A stretch of DNA of 62,787 bases from positions 1 to 62,787 of the forward strand of contig DAJO01000042.1 of the NCBI GenBank assembly GCA_002498985.1. The letters run 5' to 3'. Position numbers and translations under genes: made by a program. Of this stretch, positions 27,534 to 36,434 are shown piece after piece. Source of the DNA: Euryarchaeota archaeon UBA257 (GTDB lineage: Archaea; Thermoplasmatota; Poseidoniia; Poseidoniales; Thalassarchaeaceae). The notes beneath the pieces are model-generated. The model saw nothing but the letters and a program-made list of their open reading frames with translations, had not been told where the DNA came from and ran no database searches. Positions within the stretch are counted from its first letter, which is position 1, and the number at the start of each line of letters is the position of its first letter.

Positions 27534-28585
27534 ACAGTTGGAACTGGAACTTGTCTAAGAATATCTGAAACTACTTGATCAGTTTCTAAGCCCTTAATTT
27601 GATGTTCAGGTTTCAGAATCAGTCTGTGCGATACAGCCAAAGTGGCTACTGCTTTCACGTCATCAGGAGTAACAAAGTCACGTCCCCTCATTGCTGCTGC
27701 AGCACGGCTTGTTTTCAGTAATGCCTGTGAACCTCTAGGGGAAGATCCAACCAACACCCGTGGGTCTTCTCTAGTTCTTGAAACAATTTCAACCATGTAC
27801 ATTCTTACTGCTGGGTCAACATATACGTCCTCAATCGCTTGTTGCATTGCAACAACTCTTGCAGGATCTGTAATTACGTCAACTTCTACTGCGTCCTTCT
27901 TTCTCTCAATACGCCTTCTTAGAATCTCGTCTTCATCTGCTCTGTCAGGATAACCTACAGACATCTTAAACATGAAACGATCTAACTGAGCTTCAGGAAG
28001 TGGATATGTTCCCTCTTGCTCAACTGGGTTTTGTGTAGCCATTGTAAGGAACGGAGAAGGTAATTTGTGTGTAATTACACCAATAGTTACCTGCTTTTCC
28101 TGCATGGCTTCAAGTAATGCCGCTTGTGTCTTTGGAGGTGCCCTATTTATCTCGTCAGATAGTAGAAGGTTACAGAAAATAGGTCCTGGTTTGAAACTAA
28201 ATTCTCCTTTCTTTGCATCATAGATATTGGTTCCTGTAATATCTGCTGGTAGCAAATCTGGTGTAAACTGTACACGCTTGAAATCACATCCAAGCGCATC
28301 AGCGAAGGTGTTGGTCATCAGTGTCTTTGCAAGTCCTGGATAATCTTCGAATAGAAGATTACCGTTTGACAAGATATTTACCATAACATTGTCAATTACA
28401 TGGCTCTTTCCGATAATTACCTTCTGAACCTCTAGGCTAATCGCTTCTGCAATAGCTCCTACAGCTTCGAGTTTTTCACTCATCTTCTTCGATCCACGAA
28501 CGCTTTCGGCTTTCTTTGCATAACCCTGGCTAACCGCGTCTGCTTGCGGTGCTGCTGGTTTTTCTGCTGGTGGTGTTGCATTCAT
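27530..28585 (-). CDS. MoxR-family AAA+ ATPase
   Basis: 351 residues. A low-complexity N-terminus is followed by the AAA+ core: Walker A P-G-L-A-K-T (Ala for the usual Gly, common in this family), Walker B L-L-L-S-D-E-I-N-R-A-P-P-K-T-Q, sensor A-T-Q-N-P-V-E-Q-E-G-T-Y-P-L-P-E-A-Q-L-D-R-F and arginine-finger region. MoxR proteins act as chaperone-like ATPases for maturation of enzymes. CoxD of CO dehydrogenase clusters is a MoxR protein, so its position 2.7 kb downstream of a molybdenum hydroxylase is suggestive but not decisive. Confidence 0.93.
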   Translation of the reverse strand: MNATPPAEKPAAPQADAVSQGYAKKAESVRGSKKMSEKLEAVGAIAEAISLEVQKVIIGKSHVIDNVMVNILSNGNLLFEDYPGLAKTLMTNTFADALGCDFKRVQFTPDLLPADITGTNIYDAKKGEFSFKPGPIFCNLLLSDEINRAPPKTQAALLEAMQEKQVTIGVITHKLPSPFLTMATQNPVEQEGTYPLPEAQLDRFMFKMSVGYPDRADEDEILRRRIERKKDAVEVDVITDPARVVAMQQAIEDVYVDPAVRMYMVEIVSRTREDPRVLVGSSPRGSQALLKTSRAAAAMRGRDFVTPDDVKAVATLAVSHRLILKPEHQIKGLETDQVVSDILRQVPVPTV

Positions 28586-28602
28586 TTTATTCTCTCCAAT
28601 TT

Positions 28603-30237
28603 TTAATTTACCTTACCCCATTTCCTTATTGCTACCATCAGTTGCCTTAGTTCTTGGGGTGAGTATGTACGTGATTGGCTGTAAGCCAGTTCAACCAGCC
28701 TAGGGTCGCCTATCATTGCTTGGACCTCTGCAGGGGGTTTTGAAGCCATTTGGTCTCTAGTCAGGTCATGATGGACTCTAACTTTAGTGAATAATGACTG
28801 TTTGACCCTAAGTCTGTAAGTGCTGGGGTCTAATTTTTTGGGCCTCTGATTGAATCTCGTTAAATCGAAAACATGTCTCCAATTTTCTTTTTCTGGTATT
28901 ACCATCATTGAAACAAGTAGTAGTAGTCCTACGTTTAGAACTACTAGCCACTTCAAGAAAGTATTCGAAGTAAGTAAAACTACAGTGGACATTCCTGCTA
29001 CAAATGGTGCAGAAATAGTTCCAGTAACATGTCTACTTTCATCAAAAACTATACGGAAATTAGAATTATCTTGCCTTACTTGACTTGATAGTTGAAAATT
29101 ATCAAATTCCATCATAGAGTGAACTAACATTTGGAAGTAAACACTGTTTCCATTCCAATCGTTGTTATCATTAATTTCATTCATCCAACATTTAGACTCT
29201 ACAATTCCTTCACATGAACTTCTCATACCCGTAAGGGCTGCAGTATCAAAGTCCCATAATCTGTCAGAGAATGCTTCATCATCAGAAACGAATACAATAC
29301 TTCCAGTAACATCGATTTCTTCCAAGTCACTAAAACCACCTTTACCAGTCACTTTGTCAAAGACAGAAATACCTGGGTAGTCAATTCTAACCATCAGAGC
29401 CAAGTCACCAGGTGCAGGGTTTCTTGCATCGCTGGAATCACCATTACCAATAATATCAATAAAAGCAGAAGAAGAAGCAGTTGCTAAGACATTGACTTCT
29501 CTTTGGGTATCTGGATTACTTTGAGGTAAATCTTCAGCTGTAGGTTCGAATCTTATCCCAGTAGGGGATCTGAACATGACCGGTATTCTACACTCTTGGC
29601 TAAGGTCATTATTAGAAATCTGAACATCTGAGCAACCCTTTCTAGCAGCGCCCGCTTCCATTTCATTAACATCATTCTCGACAGAGGCCACGCTCCAAAC
29701 ATTTTGCCATACCGGGTCCTTTACAGTATCATCATCATTATACTCTAGCCAATGTTGATTTTGGTCCAATAGTGGCTTATCAAAATATGATACTCCGAAT
29801 TTTGATGCTAATCTATTTGCATTAGTATTGTCTGCAGCAACTATCACCTTACCTCCTTTTTCTGTAACAAAGTCATAAATTGCATCCGCTGCAGTTTCAT
29901 CAATTGGTTTTTCAGGAGAAACGACAACTAGCATAGTTCTGTGGGGGTCTTTCCAATCATTTACTAACATTGGAGTGGACATGGTGTTAGCTGTAAAATA
30001 ACCTAAATCATTACTATCATCTGTACATTGATCTAGGTCATCTCCGAGGTCGCATCTCATTTCACTTAGTTGCGCTAAACTATCCGATTCATAAGCAGAA
30101 TATGAAGTGTCTTTTCCTATCACCATTAACATCGGAGCAAGAAGAAGTAACACTACTGTTATTGCAATAGAACCAACTACAATAGTATTGAAATCAAATC
30201 TATCTTCATTTCCTTCAGTCAAAATAATCAAATCCAT
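28603..30237 (-). CDS. DUF4350-like membrane protein of the MoxR/DUF58 cassette
   Basis: 544 residues. One helix at residues ~19-44, a long exterior or soluble domain beginning with a flavodoxin-like beta-alpha pattern (M-L-V-V-V-S-P-E-K-P-I-D-E-T-A...I-Y-D-F-V-T-E-K-G-G-K-V-I-V-A), and a helix pair near 420-460 followed by a basic cytoplasmic tail. This arrangement and gene context match DUF4350 proteins. Start ATG 30237 chosen; a TTG at 30285 is possible. First gene of the cassette. Confidence 0.68.
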   Translation of the reverse strand: MDLIILTEGNEDRFDFNTIVVGSIAITVVLLLLAPMLMVIGKDTSYSAYESDSLAQLSEMRCDLGDDLDQCTDDSNDLGYFTANTMSTPMLVNDWKDPHRTMLVVVSPEKPIDETAADAIYDFVTEKGGKVIVAADNTNANRLASKFGVSYFDKPLLDQNQHWLEYNDDDTVKDPVWQNVWSVASVENDVNEMEAGAARKGCSDVQISNNDLSQECRIPVMFRSPTGIRFEPTAEDLPQSNPDTQREVNVLATASSSAFIDIIGNGDSSDARNPAPGDLALMVRIDYPGISVFDKVTGKGGFSDLEEIDVTGSIVFVSDDEAFSDRLWDFDTAALTGMRSSCEGIVESKCWMNEINDNNDWNGNSVYFQMLVHSMMEFDNFQLSSQVRQDNSNFRIVFDESRHVTGTISAPFVAGMSTVVLLTSNTFLKWLVVLNVGLLLLVSMMVIPEKENWRHVFDLTRFNQRPKKLDPSTYRLRVKQSLFTKVRVHHDLTRDQMASKPPAEVQAMIGDPRLVELAYSQSRTYSPQELRQLMVAIRKWGKVN

Positions 30238-30391
30238 TTTCTGATGTAGAACATAGCCAAGGCTTACAACTGTCCAAGCGTACAATGAATTGCAGTTATA
30301 TGTTGCTGCTATTAGTTCAGGTAAATTTAACTTAATCTAGTCAATAGATGTTTTATATACACTACCTCAGTTTACTGTTTTTTTGAATTTA

Positions 30392-31345
30392 TTAACATTT
30401 TTTTCGATTATTATTAACATAAAATAGGGCTAAACAGGTTGAAAGCAAAATCGCACTTATTCCTGCTGATGGAAGATTAGTATCAACTACCTCAGTTATA
30501 CTTTCCCCATCATCTGAATCATCTTCATTCTCAGTTGGTTTTGATAGAGGTGGTTCTACAGTTATTGATGTCTCATCGTCTGTAATTTTTGAAGAACCAG
30601 CATTCATCGCGCCATTAGAATGGACTGTAATTTCTAATTTACAATTCTTTCTTGGATGACTCTGTGAAGCAGTAATTTTCAAATCTGCACTGGTAGATTC
30701 ATCCTTTTCCAAGTCCGTAATTAGTAGTTTGTCTAGTCCATTATCCAATGTCATTAGAGGGCAATTATCCGATAGGTCAATTTCTCCGACTTTGTCCTTT
30801 ATGTTGCCATTATTTGACACAGTGACTCTGAGAATCATATCTGTTCCAGCATTCATAGGTCCGACCGGATCATCGATATCTACAGAAATTGAAAATATTG
30901 TTGGTATTTTTAAGTCAGCCATTGCTTCTTGGTTTTCAGGTATGAGGACTTGAACTCCAGCTCTCGTAACTAAGCTTGCAGTAATTTTCATTTCTTCAAC
31001 TGTATTCGCTGCAAAATTATAAACATCGATATCTTTTATCACCAAAGAAAAAGTTTCATTTTCTCCAGCTTGTATTTTTTCAGATTCAGGTCCATCATCT
31101 ACTCCATTAAAAGGGACTTCATATGTGAAACTAACTTCAATTTCAAACATCTGTGTGTTATGAATATAGAACTCTACTACTCTTTCTCCGTCTTCGTTTA
31201 GAAGAAACGAGTTACTGTCATCATCTGCAATATATTTTATCCCTAATTCCCAATTCCCTAATTCAGGTTGCTCTTGCGCAGAACTAATTGTAGCGAAATT
31301 CGCAAGTAAAAATAAACTGACGACGATATAGATGACTTTGTTCAT
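30392..31345 (-). CDS. Secreted beta-sandwich protein with C-terminal anchor
   Basis: 317 residues. Clear signal peptide (Y-I-V-V-S-L-F-L-L-A-N-F-A-T-I-S-S-A, cleavage after A-Q region) and a C-terminal helix followed by N-N-N-R-K-K-C. Between are two Ig-like/NEW3-type domains (pattern V-T-V-S-N-N-G-N-I-K-D-K near residue 180) and an acidic linker. Its start overlaps the end of the molybdenum hydroxylase FAD-subunit gene, so it is co-transcribed with it. Function unknown; perhaps a surface accessory of the operon. Confidence 0.72.
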   Translation of the reverse strand: MNKVIYIVVSLFLLANFATISSAQEQPELGNWELGIKYIADDDSNSFLLNEDGERVVEFYIHNTQMFEIEVSFTYEVPFNGVDDGPESEKIQAGENETFSLVIKDIDVYNFAANTVEEMKITASLVTRAGVQVLIPENQEAMADLKIPTIFSISVDIDDPVGPMNAGTDMILRVTVSNNGNIKDKVGEIDLSDNCPLMTLDNGLDKLLITDLEKDESTSADLKITASQSHPRKNCKLEITVHSNGAMNAGSSKITDDETSITVEPPLSKPTENEDDSDDGESITEVVDTNLPSAGISAILLSTCLALFYVNNNRKKC

Positions 31346-31346
31346 A

Positions 31347-32327
31347 TCACTCACTCATTAACTCCTTACAGGCTCTCTTTGTTAATACCTTCACCATCTT
31401 TCTTCTATATGATGGGGTATACCAAGTATTTGCAACAGGTTTTACTGCTTTACGAATTTTTTCTGAAAGTTGTTTGATACTTTCTTCTCCACTCCAATTT
31501 TTTACAAATTCCATAGCTAAATCTTCATGATATCCCGGAATAGATTCTAGCCCAGTGGTGGCAATTCTCAATTTCTCTAATTTCTCTCCCCTTTTCTTCC
31601 AGAGTGCCGCAACGCCCGCTTCTGGGAAATCCCAAGATTCTCTTTGACGCAACTTTTGGTAGTCTCCTGACCAACTCGAAATTTCTTCAGGAATAGTGAT
31701 ATGAGTTAGTAACTCTCCCGGTAATAGTTTGTTTTTCTTCATTCCATCCAATTCAAAGAAATCAACAAGATCCATTTCTCTCTTCCCAGATGTCGAAATC
31801 AAGTGCACTTTAGCTTCCATACACATCAAAACTGGGGCTAAATCTGCTTGATATGTTGCCACACATAATGTATTCTGATTTGGAATTACTCTACAGTCTG
31901 CTCCGGTGCCGCAATCACACTTGTGACACCAATCTATAGTTTCTCTCCAATCTTCAGTTTGATTATACCAATAACATCTCGTATCTAGGCAAATATTTCC
32001 TCCTACCGTTCCAGATCTTCTAATCATTATGCTAGCAATTGAATTAGCAGATTTTGCTAAGACAGGATGAGTAAAATCTGATTCCGCTAAGTCCTGCAAC
32101 CTAACCATTGCACCAATAGTGGTTTCCGTGAGTTCAGTCAATTGTGAAATATTTGCCAAAGAAATTACATTCTTTTTTGGATTAAGATGCCATTTATAAT
32201 TAGGAATTAGGTCTGTGCCACCGGAAATCCAATCGAAATCTTCTTTCTTTGATTGTAAATTCTTAGCAATTTGAATTGCTTCTTCTACACTACTTGGCGT
32301 ATGAAGTTTGAATGGAGGCATTTTCAT
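31347..32327 (-). CDS. Molybdenum hydroxylase FAD subunit with extra iron-sulfur loop (4-hydroxybenzoyl-CoA reductase beta-like)
   Basis: 326 residues. FAD motifs I-S-G-G-T-D-L (34-40) and T-V-G-G-N-I-C (107-113) place it in the CoxM/XdhB family. Between residues 113 and 155 there are seven Cys (113, 118, 134, 137, 139, 145, 155) in an insertion. In 4-hydroxybenzoyl-CoA reductase HcrB an insertion at this place binds an additional [4Fe-4S] cluster; ordinary xanthine and CO dehydrogenase subunits lack it. The N-I-C-L-D-T-R-C...Y-N-Q segment also matches HcrB. ATG overlaps the large-subunit stop by 4 bases. Substrate unproven. Confidence 0.87.
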   Translation of the reverse strand: MKMPPFKLHTPSSVEEAIQIAKNLQSKKEDFDWISGGTDLIPNYKWHLNPKKNVISLANISQLTELTETTIGAMVRLQDLAESDFTHPVLAKSANSIASIMIRRSGTVGGNICLDTRCYWYNQTEDWRETIDWCHKCDCGTGADCRVIPNQNTLCVATYQADLAPVLMCMEAKVHLISTSGKREMDLVDFFELDGMKKNKLLPGELLTHITIPEEISSWSGDYQKLRQRESWDFPEAGVAALWKKRGEKLEKLRIATTGLESIPGYHEDLAMEFVKNWSGEESIKQLSEKIRKAVKPVANTWYTPSYRRKMVKVLTKRACKELMSE

Positions 32328-35107
32328 TTTAGTCCCTCCCTCTTTCTTCTTTCAGTGTGAACCCATGCACTTCCTGCCAATCTAGGATTTTCTAGATATT
32401 CTTCAGAAGGTATGACAGTTACTTCCCAACTTTCATCAACCTCATCCGGCGGAATTGTTGGGTCCATACCAAATAAAGCTCCATTGTGATAGGGTTCAAT
32501 TTCGGATGACAATCTTCTTTCTTTATCTCTGATTGAATGTTCTCCTGCTCTTTTCTCAAGGATATCTTGTAATTCTGAATGCTTTAATCTGGGCGACGGT
32601 AAATCAGCGGGGTCATCAATTTTTAAATCTCGACATTTTCTTTCTATATTTTTGTATAGTCTATCTGGAGTAATTGGTAACTCATTCATCCTAACTCCGA
32701 TTGCATCGTAAACTGCATTACATACAGCTGGTAAAATAGGCAACAAAGGGCCTTCTCCAGCTTCTTTCGCACCAAATGGTCCCTCGGGATCATTTGATTC
32801 CACTATAATAGGAGTTACATGTGGCATTTCATGTACACTAGGGATCTTATAATCTAGTAAATCTGTATTCATTAGATTTCCAGTTCTACCATATCTCATT
32901 TCTTCTGAGAGAACTTGTCCCATGCCCATGTGACAAGAGCCTATGATTTGTCCTTTGACTGCTAGTGGATTAAGCGCTTTCCCACAATCATGAGCAGCCC
33001 AAACTTTCTCGACCTTTGTTTGACCAGTTTCAACATCAACTTTCACTTCAGCTACATATGCCGAAAATGAATATGCAGGCGCTAAACCTGCAGCCGCACC
33101 TTTGTGTGCTCTACCCATTGGAGGTGTTCTGTAGGCTCCTGAGGCAACTAACGCTCCTCGATCTTCCTGGGCTTTGTGCAACGCCTCAAGGTAAGATACA
33201 CCAATTGCAGGGTCATCTTTTCTGAAAATCCTCCTGTCTCCAATAACTAGTTTTTCAATTGGTGCTTTGGTGATTTCAGAAGTTGCGTCCAATAAATCAT
33301 TTCTAATTTCCATTGCAGCCGAAATCGCGGCATTTGCATTCATGAATGTTACTCTTGATGAATAAGAGCCTAAATCAACTGGAGATGTATCAGTTTCCCT
33401 AGATTTTATTCTAATCATATCCAATGGTAATCCTAGAACCTCTGCAACAGATTGGGCCACTACAGTATCTGACCCTTGCCCTATATCTGCTGCTCCTGTA
33501 TGTACAGTTACTCCGCCATCCATATCGATTTTCAAATGAACTGTTGCATGTGGGAACTTGTTTGGGTCCCAATGTATAGGCAGTCCACTACCTGAAATAA
33601 AGAACCCACAACCAATTCCGATGCCATGTCCGAGAGGCATTTTTCTGAACTTATCTTTCCATCCAGATTCTTTCATTACTCTTTCTAAACATTCTCTCAT
33701 CCCTATGCTAGTAACTCTGAATCCAGTAATTGTTGCAGAGTGAGGTGGTAATAAATTAGCTAATCTGAAAGATATAGGGTCAACTTGTAATTGTTCGGAA
33801 ATATCGTCAATACCTACTTCTACTGCACATCTTGAATTAACAGCACCATGTCCTCTCATGGCTCCACTGGCAGGTTTGTTTGTCCACACTCTTGCTCCAG
33901 TGTAGTGAAATGCTCCAATCTCATAAGGAGCAGTATGTAGAACTCCATTGTAATATGTAGTTACATGTCCAAAAGATGCAAATGCGCCTCCATCGATTAG
34001 TGCATCTGTCTCAATTCCACATAGTCTACCTTCTTCGTCAGCATGTAGATTCATTTCAATATGGGAGGGATGTCTTCCTCTATTTATCCAATAAACTTCC
34101 TCTCTATCAAATGTAATTCTAACAGGTCTACCAGATTTACGTGCTAGTATAGAGGCACACATTTCATGTGGAAAAGGATCGGATTTTCCACCAAATCCTC
34201 CTCCTACAAAGGTTCGATGTACATTTATCTGATGCATTGGTATTTCTAATACATCCGCTAAAGCCCTGTGTACGTAATGAGGAACCTGTTGAGGCGTGTA
34301 AAGCGTTAACCTTCCTGACGGATCCCAATCAGCCACAACAGCGTGAGGTTCAGTGGCTGCATGGTTAACTCCATTGAAAAACCAATTTTTTTTATGACTG
34401 GCTACAGCATTTTTCTTCATCGATTTAATGTGCCCAAATTCTTGAAACACTCTTTTCTGTATATTTGCCTCGCCAATATGATATTCTCCTCTGTCATGAA
34501 TAGGAACCTCTGAATCTTTCAATCCATCTTTCATGTCGTGAATTGAGTCTAGAATTTCATATTCAATATTAATCAATCTAACTGCTTCTAGAGCAGTAGC
34601 TTCATCCTCTGCTGCAACACATGCAATTAGGTCTCCAATGTGCCTAACTCTATCAACTGCCATGGCATGTTCATCTTTTGTTACAGGAAGGACTCCAAAT
34701 TTATTTTTTGCATCATCTCCCGTGGCAATGGAAACGACCCCTGGTAAATTTAATGCATCTGACAAGTCGATAGATAAAATTCTTGCATAATGGTATGGTG
34801 ATCTTACAATTTTACCTATTAGCTCATTTGGTAGTCTAATATCGTCGCCATACTTTGCTCTTCCTGTAACTTTCCAATTACTGTCAACTAAAGATGTAGG
34901 TTTGCCAACAACCCTTCCAGTAATCAAATTATCATGTCTATGGTTTCCCCAAGGTTGTTTTTTCATTCCTCCTTGACTTTCAGGAATCATTTTTTCATCT
35001 CTAGGTTCACTGAAAGAGTTTTTACCTCCTGAACCTGGTCTGGAGAAAGAAATTTTTCCTGGTTGTTGCCGGTAACCAACCATCTCATCCTTTTCCTCAT
35101 CAGACAT
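32324..35107 (-). CDS. Molybdenum hydroxylase large subunit (4-hydroxybenzoyl-CoA reductase alpha-like)
   Basis: 927 residues. Binds the molybdopterin cofactor. Visible motifs: G-G-G-F-G-G-K-S-D (moco), A-S-G-A-M-R-G-H-G-A, T-G-A-A-D-I-G-Q-G-S-D-T, D-T-S-P-V-D-L-G-S-Y-S-S-R-V-T-F-M, and the catalytic Glu in G-A-K-E-A-G-E near the C-terminus. The form I CO dehydrogenase loop A-Y-x-C-S-F-R is absent, so this is not CoxL form I. A ~60-residue polar N-terminal extension precedes the first domain. Start ATG 35107 with GAGGGATGAT upstream. Forms a heterotrimer with the neighbouring FAD and 2Fe-2S subunits. Confidence 0.9.
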   Translation of the reverse strand: MSDEEKDEMVGYRQQPGKISFSRPGSGGKNSFSEPRDEKMIPESQGGMKKQPWGNHRHDNLITGRVVGKPTSLVDSNWKVTGRAKYGDDIRLPNELIGKIVRSPYHYARILSIDLSDALNLPGVVSIATGDDAKNKFGVLPVTKDEHAMAVDRVRHIGDLIACVAAEDEATALEAVRLINIEYEILDSIHDMKDGLKDSEVPIHDRGEYHIGEANIQKRVFQEFGHIKSMKKNAVASHKKNWFFNGVNHAATEPHAVVADWDPSGRLTLYTPQQVPHYVHRALADVLEIPMHQINVHRTFVGGGFGGKSDPFPHEMCASILARKSGRPVRITFDREEVYWINRGRHPSHIEMNLHADEEGRLCGIETDALIDGGAFASFGHVTTYYNGVLHTAPYEIGAFHYTGARVWTNKPASGAMRGHGAVNSRCAVEVGIDDISEQLQVDPISFRLANLLPPHSATITGFRVTSIGMRECLERVMKESGWKDKFRKMPLGHGIGIGCGFFISGSGLPIHWDPNKFPHATVHLKIDMDGGVTVHTGAADIGQGSDTVVAQSVAEVLGLPLDMIRIKSRETDTSPVDLGSYSSRVTFMNANAAISAAMEIRNDLLDATSEITKAPIEKLVIGDRRIFRKDDPAIGVSYLEALHKAQEDRGALVASGAYRTPPMGRAHKGAAAGLAPAYSFSAYVAEVKVDVETGQTKVEKVWAAHDCGKALNPLAVKGQIIGSCHMGMGQVLSEEMRYGRTGNLMNTDLLDYKIPSVHEMPHVTPIIVESNDPEGPFGAKEAGEGPLLPILPAVCNAVYDAIGVRMNELPITPDRLYKNIERKCRDLKIDDPADLPSPRLKHSELQDILEKRAGEHSIRDKERRLSSEIEPYHNGALFGMDPTIPPDEVDESWEVTVIPSEEYLENPRLAGSAWVHTERRKREGLK

Positions 35108-35116
35108 TATCATCCC

Positions 35117-35713
35117 TCAATTTTCAAATCCCGGATTCGGATTACTTTTTGGTGTAGTAGTATTTTCTATTTTATTGCCAGAAACTAATAATTCACTGGC
35201 GGCTTTAACCGAATCAACAATTTGTTGGTATCCTGTGCATCTACATAGATTCCCTTCGATAGCATTCTTAATTTCTAATTCATTAGGGGTAGGATTTTCC
35301 TCTAATAGTGAAGAGATTACTACTAAGAATCCGGGTGTACAAAAACCACACTGACTCCCTCCATATTCGCTAAACATTTCTTGTATAGGATGTAGGTGGT
35401 GTCCATCGGACAAACCTTCTACTGTAGTAATCTCCTTACTCTCAACTTCTTGTGCTAATACTAAGCAAGACAACTTAGGTTTTCCATTTACTAATACTGA
35501 ACAACAACCACATGTCCCCATGTCACAACCCCTCTTGACTCCTAGTGTGCCTACTTGATCTCTTAGAACATCTAAGAGAATAGCATTACTCTCAATATGT
35601 TTTGAAATTTCTTTGCCATTTACTTTTGCTTTCCAAGGTATTTTTTCAGGGCCTGGAAGCATCGGTAGACGTATGACACTCATGTGAACATCTTCACCAC
35701 ACGGGCTCTCCAT
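35117..35713 (-). CDS. Molybdenum hydroxylase [2Fe-2S] subunit
   Basis: 198 residues. N-terminal plant-ferredoxin cluster C-D-M-G-T-C-G-C-C followed by a distal Cys in L-S-C-L, then the C-terminal four-helix cluster C-G-F-C and C-R-C (N-L-C-R-C-T-G-Y). Both two-iron clusters are complete. Passes electrons between molybdenum and the FAD subunit. A ~35-residue C-terminal polar tail is unusual. Ten bases separate it from the large-subunit start. ATG 35713 is used; ATG 35683 would also keep both clusters. Confidence 0.93.
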   Translation of the reverse strand: MESPCGEDVHMSVIRLPMLPGPEKIPWKAKVNGKEISKHIESNAILLDVLRDQVGTLGVKRGCDMGTCGCCSVLVNGKPKLSCLVLAQEVESKEITTVEGLSDGHHLHPIQEMFSEYGGSQCGFCTPGFLVVISSLLEENPTPNELEIKNAIEGNLCRCTGYQQIVDSVKAASELLVSGNKIENTTTPKSNPNPGFEN

Positions 35714-35740
35714 TTGAGTATTCGGATTTTCATCCTCAAC

Positions 35741-36391
35741 TTATTCAAGATCCTTCATTACTTTATTCATTATTTCGACTTCTGCTCTTCTTATGTGCTC
35801 ACCATAAGTACTTCTTGCCATATTCATCTCGTCAGCTAGTTGTTTCAGAGTGACACTTCTGTCCATGCTGTAGAATCCTTTTCTAGTAGCGTGCTTCAAA
35901 ACTTCTATCTGTCTTTCAGTCAAAATTGACTCCCACACACTTCCATTATCTTCTTTTTGAAAGGTTTGAACTGATATATTGTCTGGAGGTAAAACCATTC
36001 TAATGAGTCTGATGAACCTACTTACGGACTTTGACAAGCCAGAAATTCTCAATTCCATGCCTTTTTCTTCTGAAATACCGTAAGGAGGGTGAATATGTAT
36101 ATTTGATAATTCAATTGCAGAGATTGCTAGTGGATGAGTACACAATAAACTTACTAAAACTCCATCCTCATTCTCTTCATGTGTCTCAATTACCTTGAAG
36201 TTCTCTAAATCTGAAAAATCATCTATACTTTTTCCTTTTTTTAACTTAATTTCAGCTAACTGAGTAACACTTTTTTCATTTATTGCCAGATGTCCAAGAA
36301 TTTCCATTCTCTCACATAAATTAAGAATTTCTGATATTTCTGTTGCACCGTAAAGTGAGATGGTTTTCCACCTAAGTATCACTTTACGCAT
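35741..36391 (-). CDS. HTH_10 (bacterio-opsin activator-like) transcription regulator
   Basis: 216 residues. The C-terminal ~55 residues are a typical HTH_10 domain: L-T-E-R-Q-I-E-V-L-K-H-A, then S-V-T-L-K-Q-L-A-D-E-M-N-M-A-R-S-T-Y-G-E-H-I-R-R-A-E. The N-terminal part is an alpha/beta sensor-like region without recognised ligand motif. It sits 27 bases upstream of the molybdenum hydroxylase genes on the same strand, so it is a good candidate for their regulator. A 13-base inverted repeat lies 2 bases before its start codon. Confidence 0.88.
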   Translation of the reverse strand: MRKVILRWKTISLYGATEISEILNLCERMEILGHLAINEKSVTQLAEIKLKKGKSIDDFSDLENFKVIETHEENEDGVLVSLLCTHPLAISAIELSNIHIHPPYGISEEKGMELRISGLSKSVSRFIRLIRMVLPPDNISVQTFQKEDNGSVWESILTERQIEVLKHATRKGFYSMDRSVTLKQLADEMNMARSTYGEHIRRAEVEIMNKVMKDLE

Positions 36392-36393
36392 AC

Positions 36394-36406
36394 TACGTGG
36401 AACGTA
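36394..36406. promoter_or_regulatory. Inverted repeat upstream of HTH_10 regulator gene
   Basis: TACGTGGAACGTA: perfect 5-base arms around 3 bases, ending 2 bases from the start codon of the regulator gene. Candidate autoregulatory operator; chance cannot be excluded for so short a palindrome. Confidence 0.4.
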
Positions 36407-36434
36407 CTTTTGTTATTGAACCCCTCGGTAATTA

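Noticed and set aside
32324..35713. Carbon monoxide dehydrogenase (form I CoxSLM)
   Set aside because: The large subunit lacks the AYxCSFR active-site loop; it reads ASGAMRGHG, and the FAD subunit has the Cys insertion of the 4-hydroxybenzoyl-CoA reductase type.
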